Part shown: one piece after another, positions 16,643 through 25,040 of the stretch | How positions within the stretch are numbered: position 1 is the stretch's first letter | Layout of the letters: every line of letters begins with the position of its first letter | NCBI RefSeq assembly: GCF_902460415.1 | Contig: NZ_CABPTY010000004.1 | Coordinates: 1-64,000 of the forward strand | DNA: 64,000 nt | Reading direction: 5' to 3' | DNA from: Campylobacter_A concisus_Y | GTDB lineage: Bacteria > Campylobacterota > Campylobacteria > Campylobacterales > Campylobacteraceae | Translations under genes and position numbers: made by a program | Notes under the pieces: generated by a model | Databases searched by the model: none | Told to the model about the DNA's origin: nothing | What the model saw: only the letters and a program-made list of their open reading frames with translations

Positions 16643-17137
16643 CTACAAGAGCGATCTTATAGCACTTTCAAGTACACTTTTTGGTGTAAGACCGATAAAT
16701 TTTGATCGCATCTTACCATCTTTATCAAAAAAATAGATAACTGGCACGCCCATGACTCCACCAACTGCCTTACTAAAGTAATCAACCGAAACCTTATCGC
16801 TCGTAGTTTTAAATGTAATATTGTGCTCTTTTAAAAGCTCAATATCTTTATCAAAACCCTTGCTAGGCCCCAAAATTCCTATGAATTGAACCTCTTTACC
16901 ATACTCTTTTTCAAGCGTATTTAGATCAGGTATTGCGGCCTTGCATACTCCGCAGTCAGTGCCAAAGAAAAATAGCATATATGGCTTATCGTCTATCTTT
17001 AGGCGCTTTTCTGTTGGGAAAAATTGCGTATCAATGCCGCTTGAGTCATTTAGCGTGATATGATGCTTCTCATACTGCTTGACGCAGCCCATAACTAGGG
17101 CTGAGACTAGACATAAAAATAAAATTTTATATCTCAT
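16643..17137 (-). CDS. Thioredoxin-fold lipoprotein (TlpA-like)
   Basis: A 164-residue lipoprotein with lipobox ALVMGC, then a thioredoxin fold whose active site is FFFGTDCGVCKAAIP (CGVC), and a cis-proline element GVMGVPVIYFF near residue 130. It is probably an exported thiol-disulfide protein anchored in the periplasm. ATG 17137 has AAAGG just upstream and overlaps the end of the ATPase gene by 11 bases; a TTG start at 17158 is less likely. In C. jejuni the P19 cluster also ends with thioredoxin-like genes (Cj1664, Cj1665), so it may keep cysteines or metal ligands of the iron system reduced. Confidence 0.88.
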   Translation of the reverse strand: MRYKILFLCLVSALVMGCVKQYEKHHITLNDSSGIDTQFFPTEKRLKIDDKPYMLFFFGTDCGVCKAAIPDLNTLEKEYGKEVQFIGILGPSKGFDKDIELLKEHNITFKTTSDKVSVDYFSKAVGGVMGVPVIYFFDKDGKMRSKFIGLTPKSVLESAIRSLL

Positions 17138-17816
17138 TTGGCACCTTTGGGTTTTCAATAGTTCGAATTTTCTCTAATTTACCATGTCTTAGATAGACGA
17201 TCTTATCACCATACTCGCCAAGATCAGGGTTGTGAGTTACTAGAAGTATCGTCTTGCCATCTTTTCTTAGCTTGCAAAATAGATCAAGTATAACTCTTTC
17301 ATTTGCTTCATCAAGGTTACCAGTTGGCTCATCTGCTATTAAAATTTCAGGATCGTTTATGAGCGAGCGTGCGATACAAAGGCGTTGTTGCTCACCACCA
17401 CTTAGCTGACTTGGTCTGTGTGTTAGCCTGTGAGAAAGACCAACTGCCTCAAGCGCTTTTTTAGCATCCTCTTCATCAACTGAGCTGTGATAGTACTGAG
17501 CGATCATCACATTTTCAAGTGCGCTAAGATATGGTACTAAGTGAAACTGCTGAAAAATAAGACCGATCTTCTCGCGTCTAAATTTAAGTGTATCATCAGC
17601 ATTTAGATTGCTCGCATCATCCCCACCGAGCATATAAGTACCACTGCTTGGAGTATCCATTAGAGAAAGGATATTTACAAGCGTACTCTTACCACTACCA
17701 CTTGGTCCCATTACGCTGACCCACTCACCTTTTTTAACCTCAAAATTTATATCATCAAGTGCTTTAACATCGCCAAAAATTTTACAAATATTTTTTAATT
17801 CTAGTGCATTTTGCAT
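17127..17816 (-). CDS. ABC transporter ATP-binding protein (MacB/LolD type), P19 cluster
   Basis: 229 residues with Walker A GPSGSGKSTL at about 37, the Q-loop FQQFHLVPYLSALENV, signature LSGGEQQRL, Walker B ILIADEPTG and the switch histidine VTHNPD. The sequence belongs to the MacB/LolD/FtsE class, which drives FtsX-type permeases rather than classical importers. It lies 1 base downstream of the second permease and matches C. jejuni Cj1663. In that species the cluster supports growth under iron limitation; the mechanical role of the ATPase is inferred. Confidence 0.93.
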   Translation of the reverse strand: MQNALELKNICKIFGDVKALDDINFEVKKGEWVSVMGPSGSGKSTLVNILSLMDTPSSGTYMLGGDDASNLNADDTLKFRREKIGLIFQQFHLVPYLSALENVMIAQYYHSSVDEEDAKKALEAVGLSHRLTHRPSQLSGGEQQRLCIARSLINDPEILIADEPTGNLDEANERVILDLFCKLRKDGKTILLVTHNPDLGEYGDKIVYLRHGKLEKIRTIENPKVPNEI

Positions 17817-17817
17817 A

Positions 17818-18960
17818 TCATTCTCCTCTTAATGTATCTGCCATTTTATTATTAAGTGCCCGTTTGATCGGATAAAATGCTGCGATCGCTGCAAATAAAA
17901 GCGATATTATCACAGCTACTGGGATGCTTAAAATTCTAAAATCAATACTAGAATCAAATATCGCATAACCTAAAATTTGAGCTAGTAAATATCCTAAAAA
18001 TGCACCAACTAATGCTGAGATGAGCGCTGTCACAAATGTTTCAAAACCAAATAGATTTAGTACATCTTTTTTGCTTGCACCTATGGCTCTAAGAAGTGCG
18101 ATTTCCTTTGAGCGAGAGAGCAAGATAGCACTAAGCGTTGTGTTTACGCACATTGAAGTAATGAGCAAAATAACAAGGCTAACAAGTGCCATTAATAGCT
18201 TGATCTTTTCCAAGATATAGCCCTCAGACTTTGAGACCTTTGCCACTGGTTTTGCAGCTATTTCTTCATTGCTTATAGTCTTTGCAAGCGATGTTATCTC
18301 ATCAAAGTTACCAAGCACAACAGCTTCAGCATAGTTTATTTTGCCAGCTTTATTTGAAATTTTTTGAGCCAAAGATAGTGACGTGATCAAAAGTGCATCC
18401 TCTTTATCACCACTTGCAACTACGCCTTTTATCTTTACATTTATGCTCTCATTTGAGCCAATGGCACGAATTTCTATATCATCACCTGCTTTAAAGCCAG
18501 CCTGACGAGCTAGATCGACGCCTATTAGCACGTTTTTATCGTCAAAATCGACATTTATCATCGTTCCATCTCTAACATCTAAAAATGGTTTAACTTTTTT
18601 TAGATTACTAAATTTTGTTCCCATGACGATAGCATTTGTTGGACCGATATTTGCCTGAGCAAAGAGATAACCGCTCTCGCCCAAGAGCTTATCTTTTGGT
18701 ACTTTAGCGATCATCTCATTGTAAGTTTTTTCACTCATATCATCGCTTGAGGCCATATCTTTTGGAGCAAAGATCATATTTGCACCATAAGTTTTTAGCT
18801 CGCGTGAGACCTTTGAGTCGATATCAAGATAGACATTGACAAACGCAGCACACACGCATGCTCCAAGCAAGATAGAGATCACGATGACCATTACTCTTGA
18901 TGAGCCGTTTTTTAAACTTTTATAAATTGTATTGTAAAAGAATTTGCTATTTGCGGTCAT
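17818..18960 (-). CDS. FtsX/MacB-type permease, P19 cluster (second)
   Basis: 380 residues: one N-terminal membrane helix (VMVIVISILLGACVCAAF), a periplasmic MacB-like domain of about 200 residues, then three C-terminal helices with the coupling segment SKEIALLRAIGASKKDVL. This is the FtsX-domain layout. It begins inside the 3' end of the first permease gene (14-base overlap), so a permease heterodimer is likely. It corresponds to C. jejuni Cj1662. The transported species is not known from the sequence. Confidence 0.9.
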   Translation of the reverse strand: MTANSKFFYNTIYKSLKNGSSRVMVIVISILLGACVCAAFVNVYLDIDSKVSRELKTYGANMIFAPKDMASSDDMSEKTYNEMIAKVPKDKLLGESGYLFAQANIGPTNAIVMGTKFSNLKKVKPFLDVRDGTMINVDFDDKNVLIGVDLARQAGFKAGDDIEIRAIGSNESINVKIKGVVASGDKEDALLITSLSLAQKISNKAGKINYAEAVVLGNFDEITSLAKTISNEEIAAKPVAKVSKSEGYILEKIKLLMALVSLVILLITSMCVNTTLSAILLSRSKEIALLRAIGASKKDVLNLFGFETFVTALISALVGAFLGYLLAQILGYAIFDSSIDFRILSIPVAVIISLLFAAIAAFYPIKRALNNKMADTLRGE

Positions 18961-20239
18961 ATAGCACCTCCGCAGGTAGTAAATTTATGACGTTTCTCAT
19001 TGGCATTAGTGAGCCAACAACTGAGATGAGCAGGGCAAACGCCACACTAATTGGTAACACGATCCACGCTATGCCTATGCCGTGAGAGAAGATGATGTAA
19101 GACATCACGTAGCTTAGCGCGTATCCTAAAAAGGCTCCCGTGATACCGGCGAAAAATGCCACCACTAGGCTTTCACTAGCAAAAAGGGCGTAAATTTCAA
19201 AGTTACTTGCGCCTATGGCTTTTAAAAGGCCGATCTCTTTTTTACGGCGGTAAATTTCACTTGTCATTAGCGATGTTATGCCAATGGCTGAAACCACAAG
19301 AGCGATGATGCTAACGATACCCATTAGGCTTTGGATTTTCTTTACTATGTTACTCTCAGCATCACTTACTTGAAGGCTTGCCTTTGCGCTAACATTTGGT
19401 AAATTTTCTTCTATCTGAAATGCGATCGAGCCAGCGTAGGCTGAGCAGTACCATTTATCGTACTCTGCGCTATCAAGATTGTCTAAATTTCTTCTTGCTT
19501 TTAACGATAGGTCATTTTCTGGGATCGTCATAGCTGAGACTTCAGCCTTTGTATATGAGCCAGCGTGACCTGAAAGATCTCCAGCAAGCTTTAATGAGCC
19601 AACTAGCTTATGCGTCTCGTCACTAGCTCCTTTTAAAATTCCAACTATTTTAACCTCTCTTGTACCATTTTTGCCCACAAGGCTAAGCTCGTCGCCAACC
19701 TTTAAATTTTTAGCCTTAGAAAGTTCTTCGCCAACTAAAATTTCATCCATACTTTCATCTTTTGGCCAAACACCCTCAACGCCCCAAAATCCATACAAGC
19801 TCTTAACGCCTGTGCTAAATTCTGGCTCATCTTTTAGACCGATATTTTTATCAAAATAGGTTCCTTCAAAAGCGAATTCAATTCCTTTTTCATCTTTAAC
19901 TTTTGCTTCTAAAAACGGCGCAAAAGCAACGATATTGTTTCTCCAAAAGATCTCTTTTATCTTGTAGATATCAGCCTCTGGGAGTAAATTTTGTGATTTT
20001 AGTGGAGTGAAATTTTTACCCTCGATCTCGATGCTTAAACTCTCACCGCGCGGTAAAACAACGATATTTGAGCCATATCCTCTAAGCTCGGTTGCTACTT
20101 GATCGCCGATTTTTAGCGTGATATTTAGCATGCAAGCTATCAAAAGAGCAGCTAGCAAGATAGTGATAAAGGCCATCGTCTTTTGCACCTTTGAGCCCGT
20201 GATCGAGCTTTTTATCATTCTTAGTTGCATATTTTTCAT
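18947..20239 (-). CDS. FtsX/MacB-type permease, P19 cluster (first)
   Basis: 430 residues with the same plan as the following gene: membrane helix near residues 20-45 (MAFITILLAALLIACML), a large periplasmic domain, three C-terminal helices, and the coupling motif RRKKEIGLLKAIGASNFEI. It overlaps the upstream DUF2318 gene by 4 bases and the next permease by 14 bases. It corresponds to C. jejuni Cj1661. Together with the ATPase at 17127-17816 it forms a complete three-subunit ABC system. Confidence 0.9.
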   Translation of the reverse strand: MKNMQLRMIKSSITGSKVQKTMAFITILLAALLIACMLNITLKIGDQVATELRGYGSNIVVLPRGESLSIEIEGKNFTPLKSQNLLPEADIYKIKEIFWRNNIVAFAPFLEAKVKDEKGIEFAFEGTYFDKNIGLKDEPEFSTGVKSLYGFWGVEGVWPKDESMDEILVGEELSKAKNLKVGDELSLVGKNGTREVKIVGILKGASDETHKLVGSLKLAGDLSGHAGSYTKAEVSAMTIPENDLSLKARRNLDNLDSAEYDKWYCSAYAGSIAFQIEENLPNVSAKASLQVSDAESNIVKKIQSLMGIVSIIALVVSAIGITSLMTSEIYRRKKEIGLLKAIGASNFEIYALFASESLVVAFFAGITGAFLGYALSYVMSYIIFSHGIGIAWIVLPISVAFALLISVVGSLMPMRNVINLLPAEVLYDRK

Positions 20240-21615
20240 TTTAACGTTCCATTTGTTTCTACATATTTTTCTGGATTTGCTTCAAATTTCGCCTGAGTTT
20301 CGTTGCTCTCAAAGAAATATGTGCGTCCGTAGTATAAATATGATCTTGAATCAAGATTGCTCACCTTTTTGCGACTAACTGGGTCAAGCACCATCTTTTC
20401 GACGACCTTGCTAAAGTAGTTTGCCCCTGCGACGATCGTTTTGTAATCAACTATGATATTTTTACCATCAAAGGTAAATGCCATAGGGATCGGGTTACAA
20501 CCACCCTCTTTGCCAACTGACGGTAAGAAAATTCTGACGTTACAAGAGATGCAGATAAGGTCGTTTCCTTTCTTGATATAGCCCATGTCGCCGCAGATCA
20601 TACACGAGTCAAAGACGATGACTGGAGATGGGCGGTCACTAAAGCGGTTTAGTAAGAAAAATCTTATCTGTTTACCCTCATCTGTGATGTAGGCAAATCT
20701 GTGAAGTTCATTATCTTTTAGCATATCAACATCAAATATAAATTTATCTCCCACTGGCTCAACCAAGACCGGCTCTGAAATTTGAGGTGGGCGAGATGCG
20801 TAAAGATCAAAATAAAGTGAAAATCCAAGCGCTATTAAAACGCTGCAAAATGCAAATTTTGCATTGTCAAAGACATTTTCTCTAATGGCTTTTGTAAAGC
20901 GGTATTTGATAGAGCCAAACGTGCTCTTATCGATACTCTTTGGCACAAAGCAAAGCGCGATGATGCATAAAAGAAGGATCACTACTATGTAAAAATAGGC
21001 ACTAAATTCTGTGACGTAGATGCCTTTTGCGCTGATAGATAAAATTTGAGAATTTAGCTCGCTACTTATCTTTAAAGCGCCTGCACGTAAAAGCTCAAGT
21101 GCAGTTTGTGAGCTTCTATCAACTAGTAAAAATACTAATGTGATAAGAGCTAAAATTTTAGCTATTGATGATGGGATGCTTGCTTTTAAATTTGAAATGA
21201 AGAAAAATAAAAATAGTATCAAGATCATCGCAAAGATCATCAAAAAGAAGCTTATGACTGAAAGCGTGTCAAGCAGTTCGCCACCAAATAGCGGGAATAA
21301 CACACTGCTTGAGCTATAGCCAAAGCCGATGCCGATGCCTAAAATAAAAAACGTTACAATTTTTGCTATCTTAAGCTCGAAAAATATCCATAAAATGCTA
21401 ATGAGTAGAAAAACCAGTGTCACAGAATCTATGAAAATTTTAAACTGGTCATCAACAAGCGCATGACGAGCAGCTTTAAAGATAAGTACACCAGCAACAA
21501 CACCAAGAAATGACGGTAAAAAGATCGTTTTTAAACTTTTGCCATTGTTATTTAAGGCAGCAAAAAGCGTAAATCCAAGGAGGGCTAAAAAGACCTGATA
21601 GAAGTAAATTGACAT
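20236..21615 (-). CDS. Membrane protein with DUF2318 and YHS domains, P19 cluster
   Basis: 459 residues. About eight membrane helices fill the first 280 residues. A C-terminal soluble part then shows DUF2318 features, namely cysteine pairs in DSCMICGDMGYI and LICISCNVRIF and a further GGCNPIP. The last 50 residues (VLDPVSRKKV, then YYGRTYFFES) are a YHS metal-binding domain. This is the counterpart of C. jejuni Cj1660. The cysteine-rich domain suggests metal or redox chemistry on imported iron, which is an inference. The gene is separated from p19 by a hairpin that may reduce read-through. Confidence 0.88.
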   Translation of the reverse strand: MSIYFYQVFLALLGFTLFAALNNNGKSLKTIFLPSFLGVVAGVLIFKAARHALVDDQFKIFIDSVTLVFLLISILWIFFELKIAKIVTFFILGIGIGFGYSSSSVLFPLFGGELLDTLSVISFFLMIFAMILILFLFFFISNLKASIPSSIAKILALITLVFLLVDRSSQTALELLRAGALKISSELNSQILSISAKGIYVTEFSAYFYIVVILLLCIIALCFVPKSIDKSTFGSIKYRFTKAIRENVFDNAKFAFCSVLIALGFSLYFDLYASRPPQISEPVLVEPVGDKFIFDVDMLKDNELHRFAYITDEGKQIRFFLLNRFSDRPSPVIVFDSCMICGDMGYIKKGNDLICISCNVRIFLPSVGKEGGCNPIPMAFTFDGKNIIVDYKTIVAGANYFSKVVEKMVLDPVSRKKVSNLDSRSYLYYGRTYFFESNETQAKFEANPEKYVETNGTLK

Positions 21616-21643
21616 AACTAAACCCTATGAGAATTTTTAAAAA

Positions 21644-21659
21644 GGGGCGAGAAAGCCCC
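21644..21659 (-). terminator. Hairpin with T-run between p19 and the DUF2318 gene
   Basis: In the minus-strand sense GGGGC-TTTCTC-GCCCC is followed directly by TTTTTAAAAATTC, the form of an intrinsic terminator. It lies inside the operon, just after the p19 stop, so it could act as a partial terminator that makes p19 and FTR1 transcripts more abundant than the downstream ABC genes. Confidence 0.65.
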
Positions 21660-21666
21660 AAAGTGA

Positions 21667-22188
21667 TTATTTAACAGGACCACCTGTCCATTGAAATTTA
21701 TAAGTTGTTGTGAAAGGCTCAAACCATTTACCAACACCAGTCTCTTTGTCAGCGTGGCGACCAAAGCCTTGTTTTTCTGGATTGTCGATGTGAAATTTAA
21801 GCTCATAGTTACCAACACCTGTATCCATTTTTACGTTAGCGCCGTAGTGTGGGCCATCACTTGCAACCATCGGCATAAATGTACCTTTTTTAGTTTTACC
21901 ATTATCAAGGTTTTTTAGCTCATAGTTGATCTTTAGATATGGGATCCACTCGCCTTCGCCAAAGCCGTTTTTGTTGCCTTTTACAGCGTGGATGTCAGCT
22001 TCTAGGTGAAGATCAGCTAAGCTTGGAGCTAGATCAACGCCTTTTGGCTCCATGTCGATTGGCTCAAGATAAACAGCAGCTATCTCCATGCCATTAGCCT
22101 CTACAGGCTCGCCGATTGGGTGCTCTCCAGCAAGTGCAAAACCAGCTGCTAGGCTAAGTGCTAGAGCTGAACTAAGAATTTTATTCAT
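21667..22188 (-). CDS. p19: Periplasmic iron-uptake protein P19 (FetP/Tpd family)
   Basis: 173 residues with a cleavable signal peptide ending FALA near residue 20. P19 is a periplasmic copper-binding dimer that works with the FTR1-type permease in iron acquisition. Candidate metal ligands are the histidines in LADLHLEADIH, DGPHYGANVKM and LKFHIDN, and the first block also carries the acidic residue known from the copper site. The gene lies 20 bases downstream of FTR1, as in C. jejuni Cj1658-p19. Regulation by iron is expected from the Fur-like site before FTR1. Confidence 0.95.
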   Translation of the reverse strand: MNKILSSALALSLAAGFALAGEHPIGEPVEANGMEIAAVYLEPIDMEPKGVDLAPSLADLHLEADIHAVKGNKNGFGEGEWIPYLKINYELKNLDNGKTKKGTFMPMVASDGPHYGANVKMDTGVGNYELKFHIDNPEKQGFGRHADKETGVGKWFEPFTTTYKFQWTGGPVK

Positions 22189-22208
22189 ATCCTCTCCTTT
22201 AAATAAGA

Positions 22209-24152
22209 TTAGTTTTTATTTTGTTTTGATTTCATGATAACAATGCCTATAATTAGGGCAAGCACCATAATGATTTGAGGTATTAAACTCTCGTAATATG
22301 GCTGAAGTCCTAGCCAGTCTCTCATCCAGTCAGGGAAGCTAAGTCCTTTTATGATAGTTGGGATGAAAATTTTGCCCTCAACTAGTTCGCCAACACCCTT
22401 GCCAACAAAGACGATCGACATATAAAAGATAATAGCTGACGTAAATATAAAAAATGGTTTAATAGGAATTTTAACAGCGAAAATTTTAAATAAGAAATAG
22501 ACTATTAAAAGAACTATAAGACCTACGACAAAGCCAGCTGCGATCATTGAGTAGCCAGCTGAGTCTTTTGCGTCAAAGATAAGTGCTTGATAAAATAGCA
22601 CTGTCTCAGCGCCCTCTCTAAATACCGCTAAAAATACAGTCCACCAAAGCGCTGTGCTTGAGCCACTTGAGATAGACTCAGATACATGTGATTTGATGTA
22701 GTCATTCCATTTTTTAGCGCCAGCATTTGAAAGAAGCCAGAAACCAACATAAAATAGAAGTCCCACTGCAACAAGCATTGTGATGCCTTCCATAAGCTCT
22801 CTTTTTTGACCTGCTGCCTCGCCAAAGATGACGTTCATGATCCACGCCATAACAAAGCTTAAGATGACAGCCACGCCAACTGAGCTATAAACAACTTTGC
22901 CCATCGCTTTAGCATTGCCAGTTTTTACAAGGTATGCAACGACGGCTGCAACGATGATAAGAGCTTCAAAGCCCTCTCTTAAGATGATAGTTAGCGCCCA
23001 GATAAATAGCGTCCAAGGTGAGCTTGAACCATTAGTTTTCTCAAGTGCGGCTGCTAGCTGAGATGACATTTTGCTTGCACTCTCTTCAAGTGTTTTTTCA
23101 TCTGCGCCTGATTTCATAAGGGCTACGAGGTTGCCAAATGTAGCTTCGATAGCTGTTTTTAAATTTACATCTATTGCGCCTACTTTGTTCTCCATGCCGC
23201 TACCTTCAAACTCATCAAAGTAGATATCTTGGATATCGCCCATAGCTTTAGCGCTATTGCCACCTTTGTAAAGCGCGATGGCTGCTTGAATTTTATCATT
23301 TATGTTTTTAACAGTTTGAGTGTAGTCTGTGCCACTATCTTCGCTGCTATCGCTAGATACTGCACTGCTCATATCAACTTTTGCTAGTTTTACTGTTTCA
23401 GCTGGAAGTTTTGCAACGGCATCATAAGCTAACTTTTTGATCTCTTCTAGCTTTACTTTAAAGTCATCTTTGCTTATGCCATTTGTGATGCCACTGATCG
23501 CTTCACCCATCTTTCTTTGGATGTCAGCATCTATGCTTTTGCCATTTTCTATATATTGGCGAACGGCGATTTCAAGTTGAGTGTTTCTATAATCATTAAA
23601 TTTAGCATCTTGGATAGAATTTTTAGCATCATCTTGTTTATCGCCCTCGTAGCTTGCTATAGCTTTATCTAGAGCAGCTGATAAATTTTCAAATGCCACC
23701 TTCCACTCAGGGATAAATTTAGAAGTGTCATAGCCACTTGCAGCAGCTTGTGCTGGGCTGTCTGAGTACTCACCAACAAGCTTATGACCATTTAAAATAA
23801 CTGGCAAAACTTCAGCGATTTCGCTATTTATCTGATCTATTCTTTTTTGCACATCATCTGGTGCTTCGCCAGCTTTTATCGCCTTTCTGATCTCGCCAAA
23901 CTGTTTCTCCATAGAGTAAGCTTTTTTCTGACCTAAATTTATTCTGATGCCAGCTTCGACATCTTCAAACAGACCAAAATAAGCATTTTGAGTATCGCTA
24001 ACTGCTTGCTCGATGTTGCCAGCTCTATACTCTGTTATTACTTTTTGTAATGACTCTTTTATCTGAGCTGCGACTTGTGTATAGTCGTCATTTTTTGCCA
24101 CAAGCCAGATAGGCAGTAGCATGATAAGCATAAATTTAAAAATTTTATTCAT
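22209..24152 (-). CDS. FTR1-family iron permease
   Basis: 647 residues. After a signal peptide, the first 370 residues form a periplasmic region with two related segments (QVAAQIKESLQKVITEYRAG and QTVKNINDKIQAAIALYKGG), an internal duplication. The C-terminal 260 residues are the FTR1 membrane domain of about seven helices, with the two REGxE iron motifs, LREGFEALI and FREGAETVL, near residues 392 and 510. It would move iron across the inner membrane in partnership with P19. It is the first gene of the operon. It corresponds to C. jejuni Cj1658. Confidence 0.94.
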   Translation of the reverse strand: MNKIFKFMLIMLLPIWLVAKNDDYTQVAAQIKESLQKVITEYRAGNIEQAVSDTQNAYFGLFEDVEAGIRINLGQKKAYSMEKQFGEIRKAIKAGEAPDDVQKRIDQINSEIAEVLPVILNGHKLVGEYSDSPAQAAASGYDTSKFIPEWKVAFENLSAALDKAIASYEGDKQDDAKNSIQDAKFNDYRNTQLEIAVRQYIENGKSIDADIQRKMGEAISGITNGISKDDFKVKLEEIKKLAYDAVAKLPAETVKLAKVDMSSAVSSDSSEDSGTDYTQTVKNINDKIQAAIALYKGGNSAKAMGDIQDIYFDEFEGSGMENKVGAIDVNLKTAIEATFGNLVALMKSGADEKTLEESASKMSSQLAAALEKTNGSSSPWTLFIWALTIILREGFEALIIVAAVVAYLVKTGNAKAMGKVVYSSVGVAVILSFVMAWIMNVIFGEAAGQKRELMEGITMLVAVGLLFYVGFWLLSNAGAKKWNDYIKSHVSESISSGSSTALWWTVFLAVFREGAETVLFYQALIFDAKDSAGYSMIAAGFVVGLIVLLIVYFLFKIFAVKIPIKPFFIFTSAIIFYMSIVFVGKGVGELVEGKIFIPTIIKGLSFPDWMRDWLGLQPYYESLIPQIIMVLALIIGIVIMKSKQNKN

Positions 24153-24213
24153 TAATTAAACCACCTGTGAGATTATTTTAAAGTGAAATATTACCAATGC
24201 TTTACTTTGATTA

Positions 24214-24232
24214 AAATAAAAACGATTATCAT
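24214..24232. promoter_or_regulatory. Fur-box-like site upstream of the FTR1 operon
   Basis: The 9-base word GATTATCAT at 24224-24232, within an A/T-rich flank, matches the right half of the classical Fur box GATAATGATTATCATT. It lies about 70-80 bases before the FTR1 start codon. Iron repression of this operon is known in C. jejuni; the site here is inferred from one well-matched half. The remainder of the gap 24153-24468 is A/T-rich and holds no gene. Confidence 0.55.
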
Positions 24233-24442
24233 AAAAGAATGTAAATTGAAAGTATAAATAATATTTTTTACAATCTAATAATTAACTTTACCTAAATTTA
24301 GGGCTTTAGAGGATCAGAGCAAAATTTCATATCGGGATAAAAAAGTTATATATTTTTGATAATTTCAATAGATAAGAAAAATTATTGATGAAATTTTAGA
24401 TTATAAAAATCATAAAAAATAATTTAAATTTTATAAATTTAA

Positions 24443-24464
24443 AAGGAGAGCAAGCGCCCTCCTT
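24443..24464 (-). terminator. Terminator after fdhB
   Basis: AAGGAG and CTCCTT pair across ten bases immediately after the fdhB stop. In the minus-strand sense the stem is followed by TTTTAAATTT. It closes the formate dehydrogenase transcript before the divergent-looking A/T-rich gap upstream of FTR1. Confidence 0.65.
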
Positions 24465-24468
24465 AGTG

Positions 24469-25029
24469 TTATACGTTTAATCCTGTATTTCTTAGCATAA
24501 CGCGTTTGCGGTATACATTTGACACATCGGCTGCATCACCAACCAAAAGTGCATTTGTAGCACAAACTGCCGCACACATAGGTACTTTACCCTCAGCCAT
24601 TCTATTTTGGCCATAAAGCTCTCTCTCTTCGTGTGAGTTTGTTGGCTCTGGACCGCCTGCACACATGGTGCATTTATCCATAACGCCTTTTACACCAAAT
24701 GCCCCATCTTTAGGGAACTGTGGTGCACCAAACGGACAAGCATATAAGCAGTAACCACAGCCTATACATATATTTTTATCGTGAAGCACGATGCCATCAG
24801 CTCTAATGTAGAAACAATCAACTGGGCAAACTTGCTCACAAGGTGCATCAGTACAGTGTTGGCATGCAATGGTAGTTGAAACCTCTTTGCCTTCGATACC
24901 ATCGTGAAGTGTAATGACCTTTCTTCTGTAAATTCCCACTGGAAGTTCATGAGCAGAAGAGCAAGCAACTTGGCAACCATAACAACTAATGCATCTATCA
25001 GTATCTACGAAAAATTTCATTCTTGCCAT
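24469..25029 (-). CDS. fdhB: Formate dehydrogenase iron-sulfur subunit
   Basis: FdhB carries electrons from the molybdopterin subunit to the membrane cytochrome. The 186-residue protein has four cysteine groups for 4Fe-4S clusters: CISCYGCQVAC, CQHCTDAPCEQVCPVDC, CIGCGYCLYACPFG, and CTMCAGG with a later CAAVCATNAL. This is the usual four-cluster ferredoxin of Nar/Fdh/Dms-type complexes. It follows fdhA by 11 bases. No separate signal peptide is present, so it probably rides out with the TAT-exported FdhA. Confidence 0.95.
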   Translation of the reverse strand: MARMKFFVDTDRCISCYGCQVACSSAHELPVGIYRRKVITLHDGIEGKEVSTTIACQHCTDAPCEQVCPVDCFYIRADGIVLHDKNICIGCGYCLYACPFGAPQFPKDGAFGVKGVMDKCTMCAGGPEPTNSHEERELYGQNRMAEGKVPMCAAVCATNALLVGDAADVSNVYRKRVMLRNTGLNV

Positions 25030-25040
25030 TTTATTCCTCC

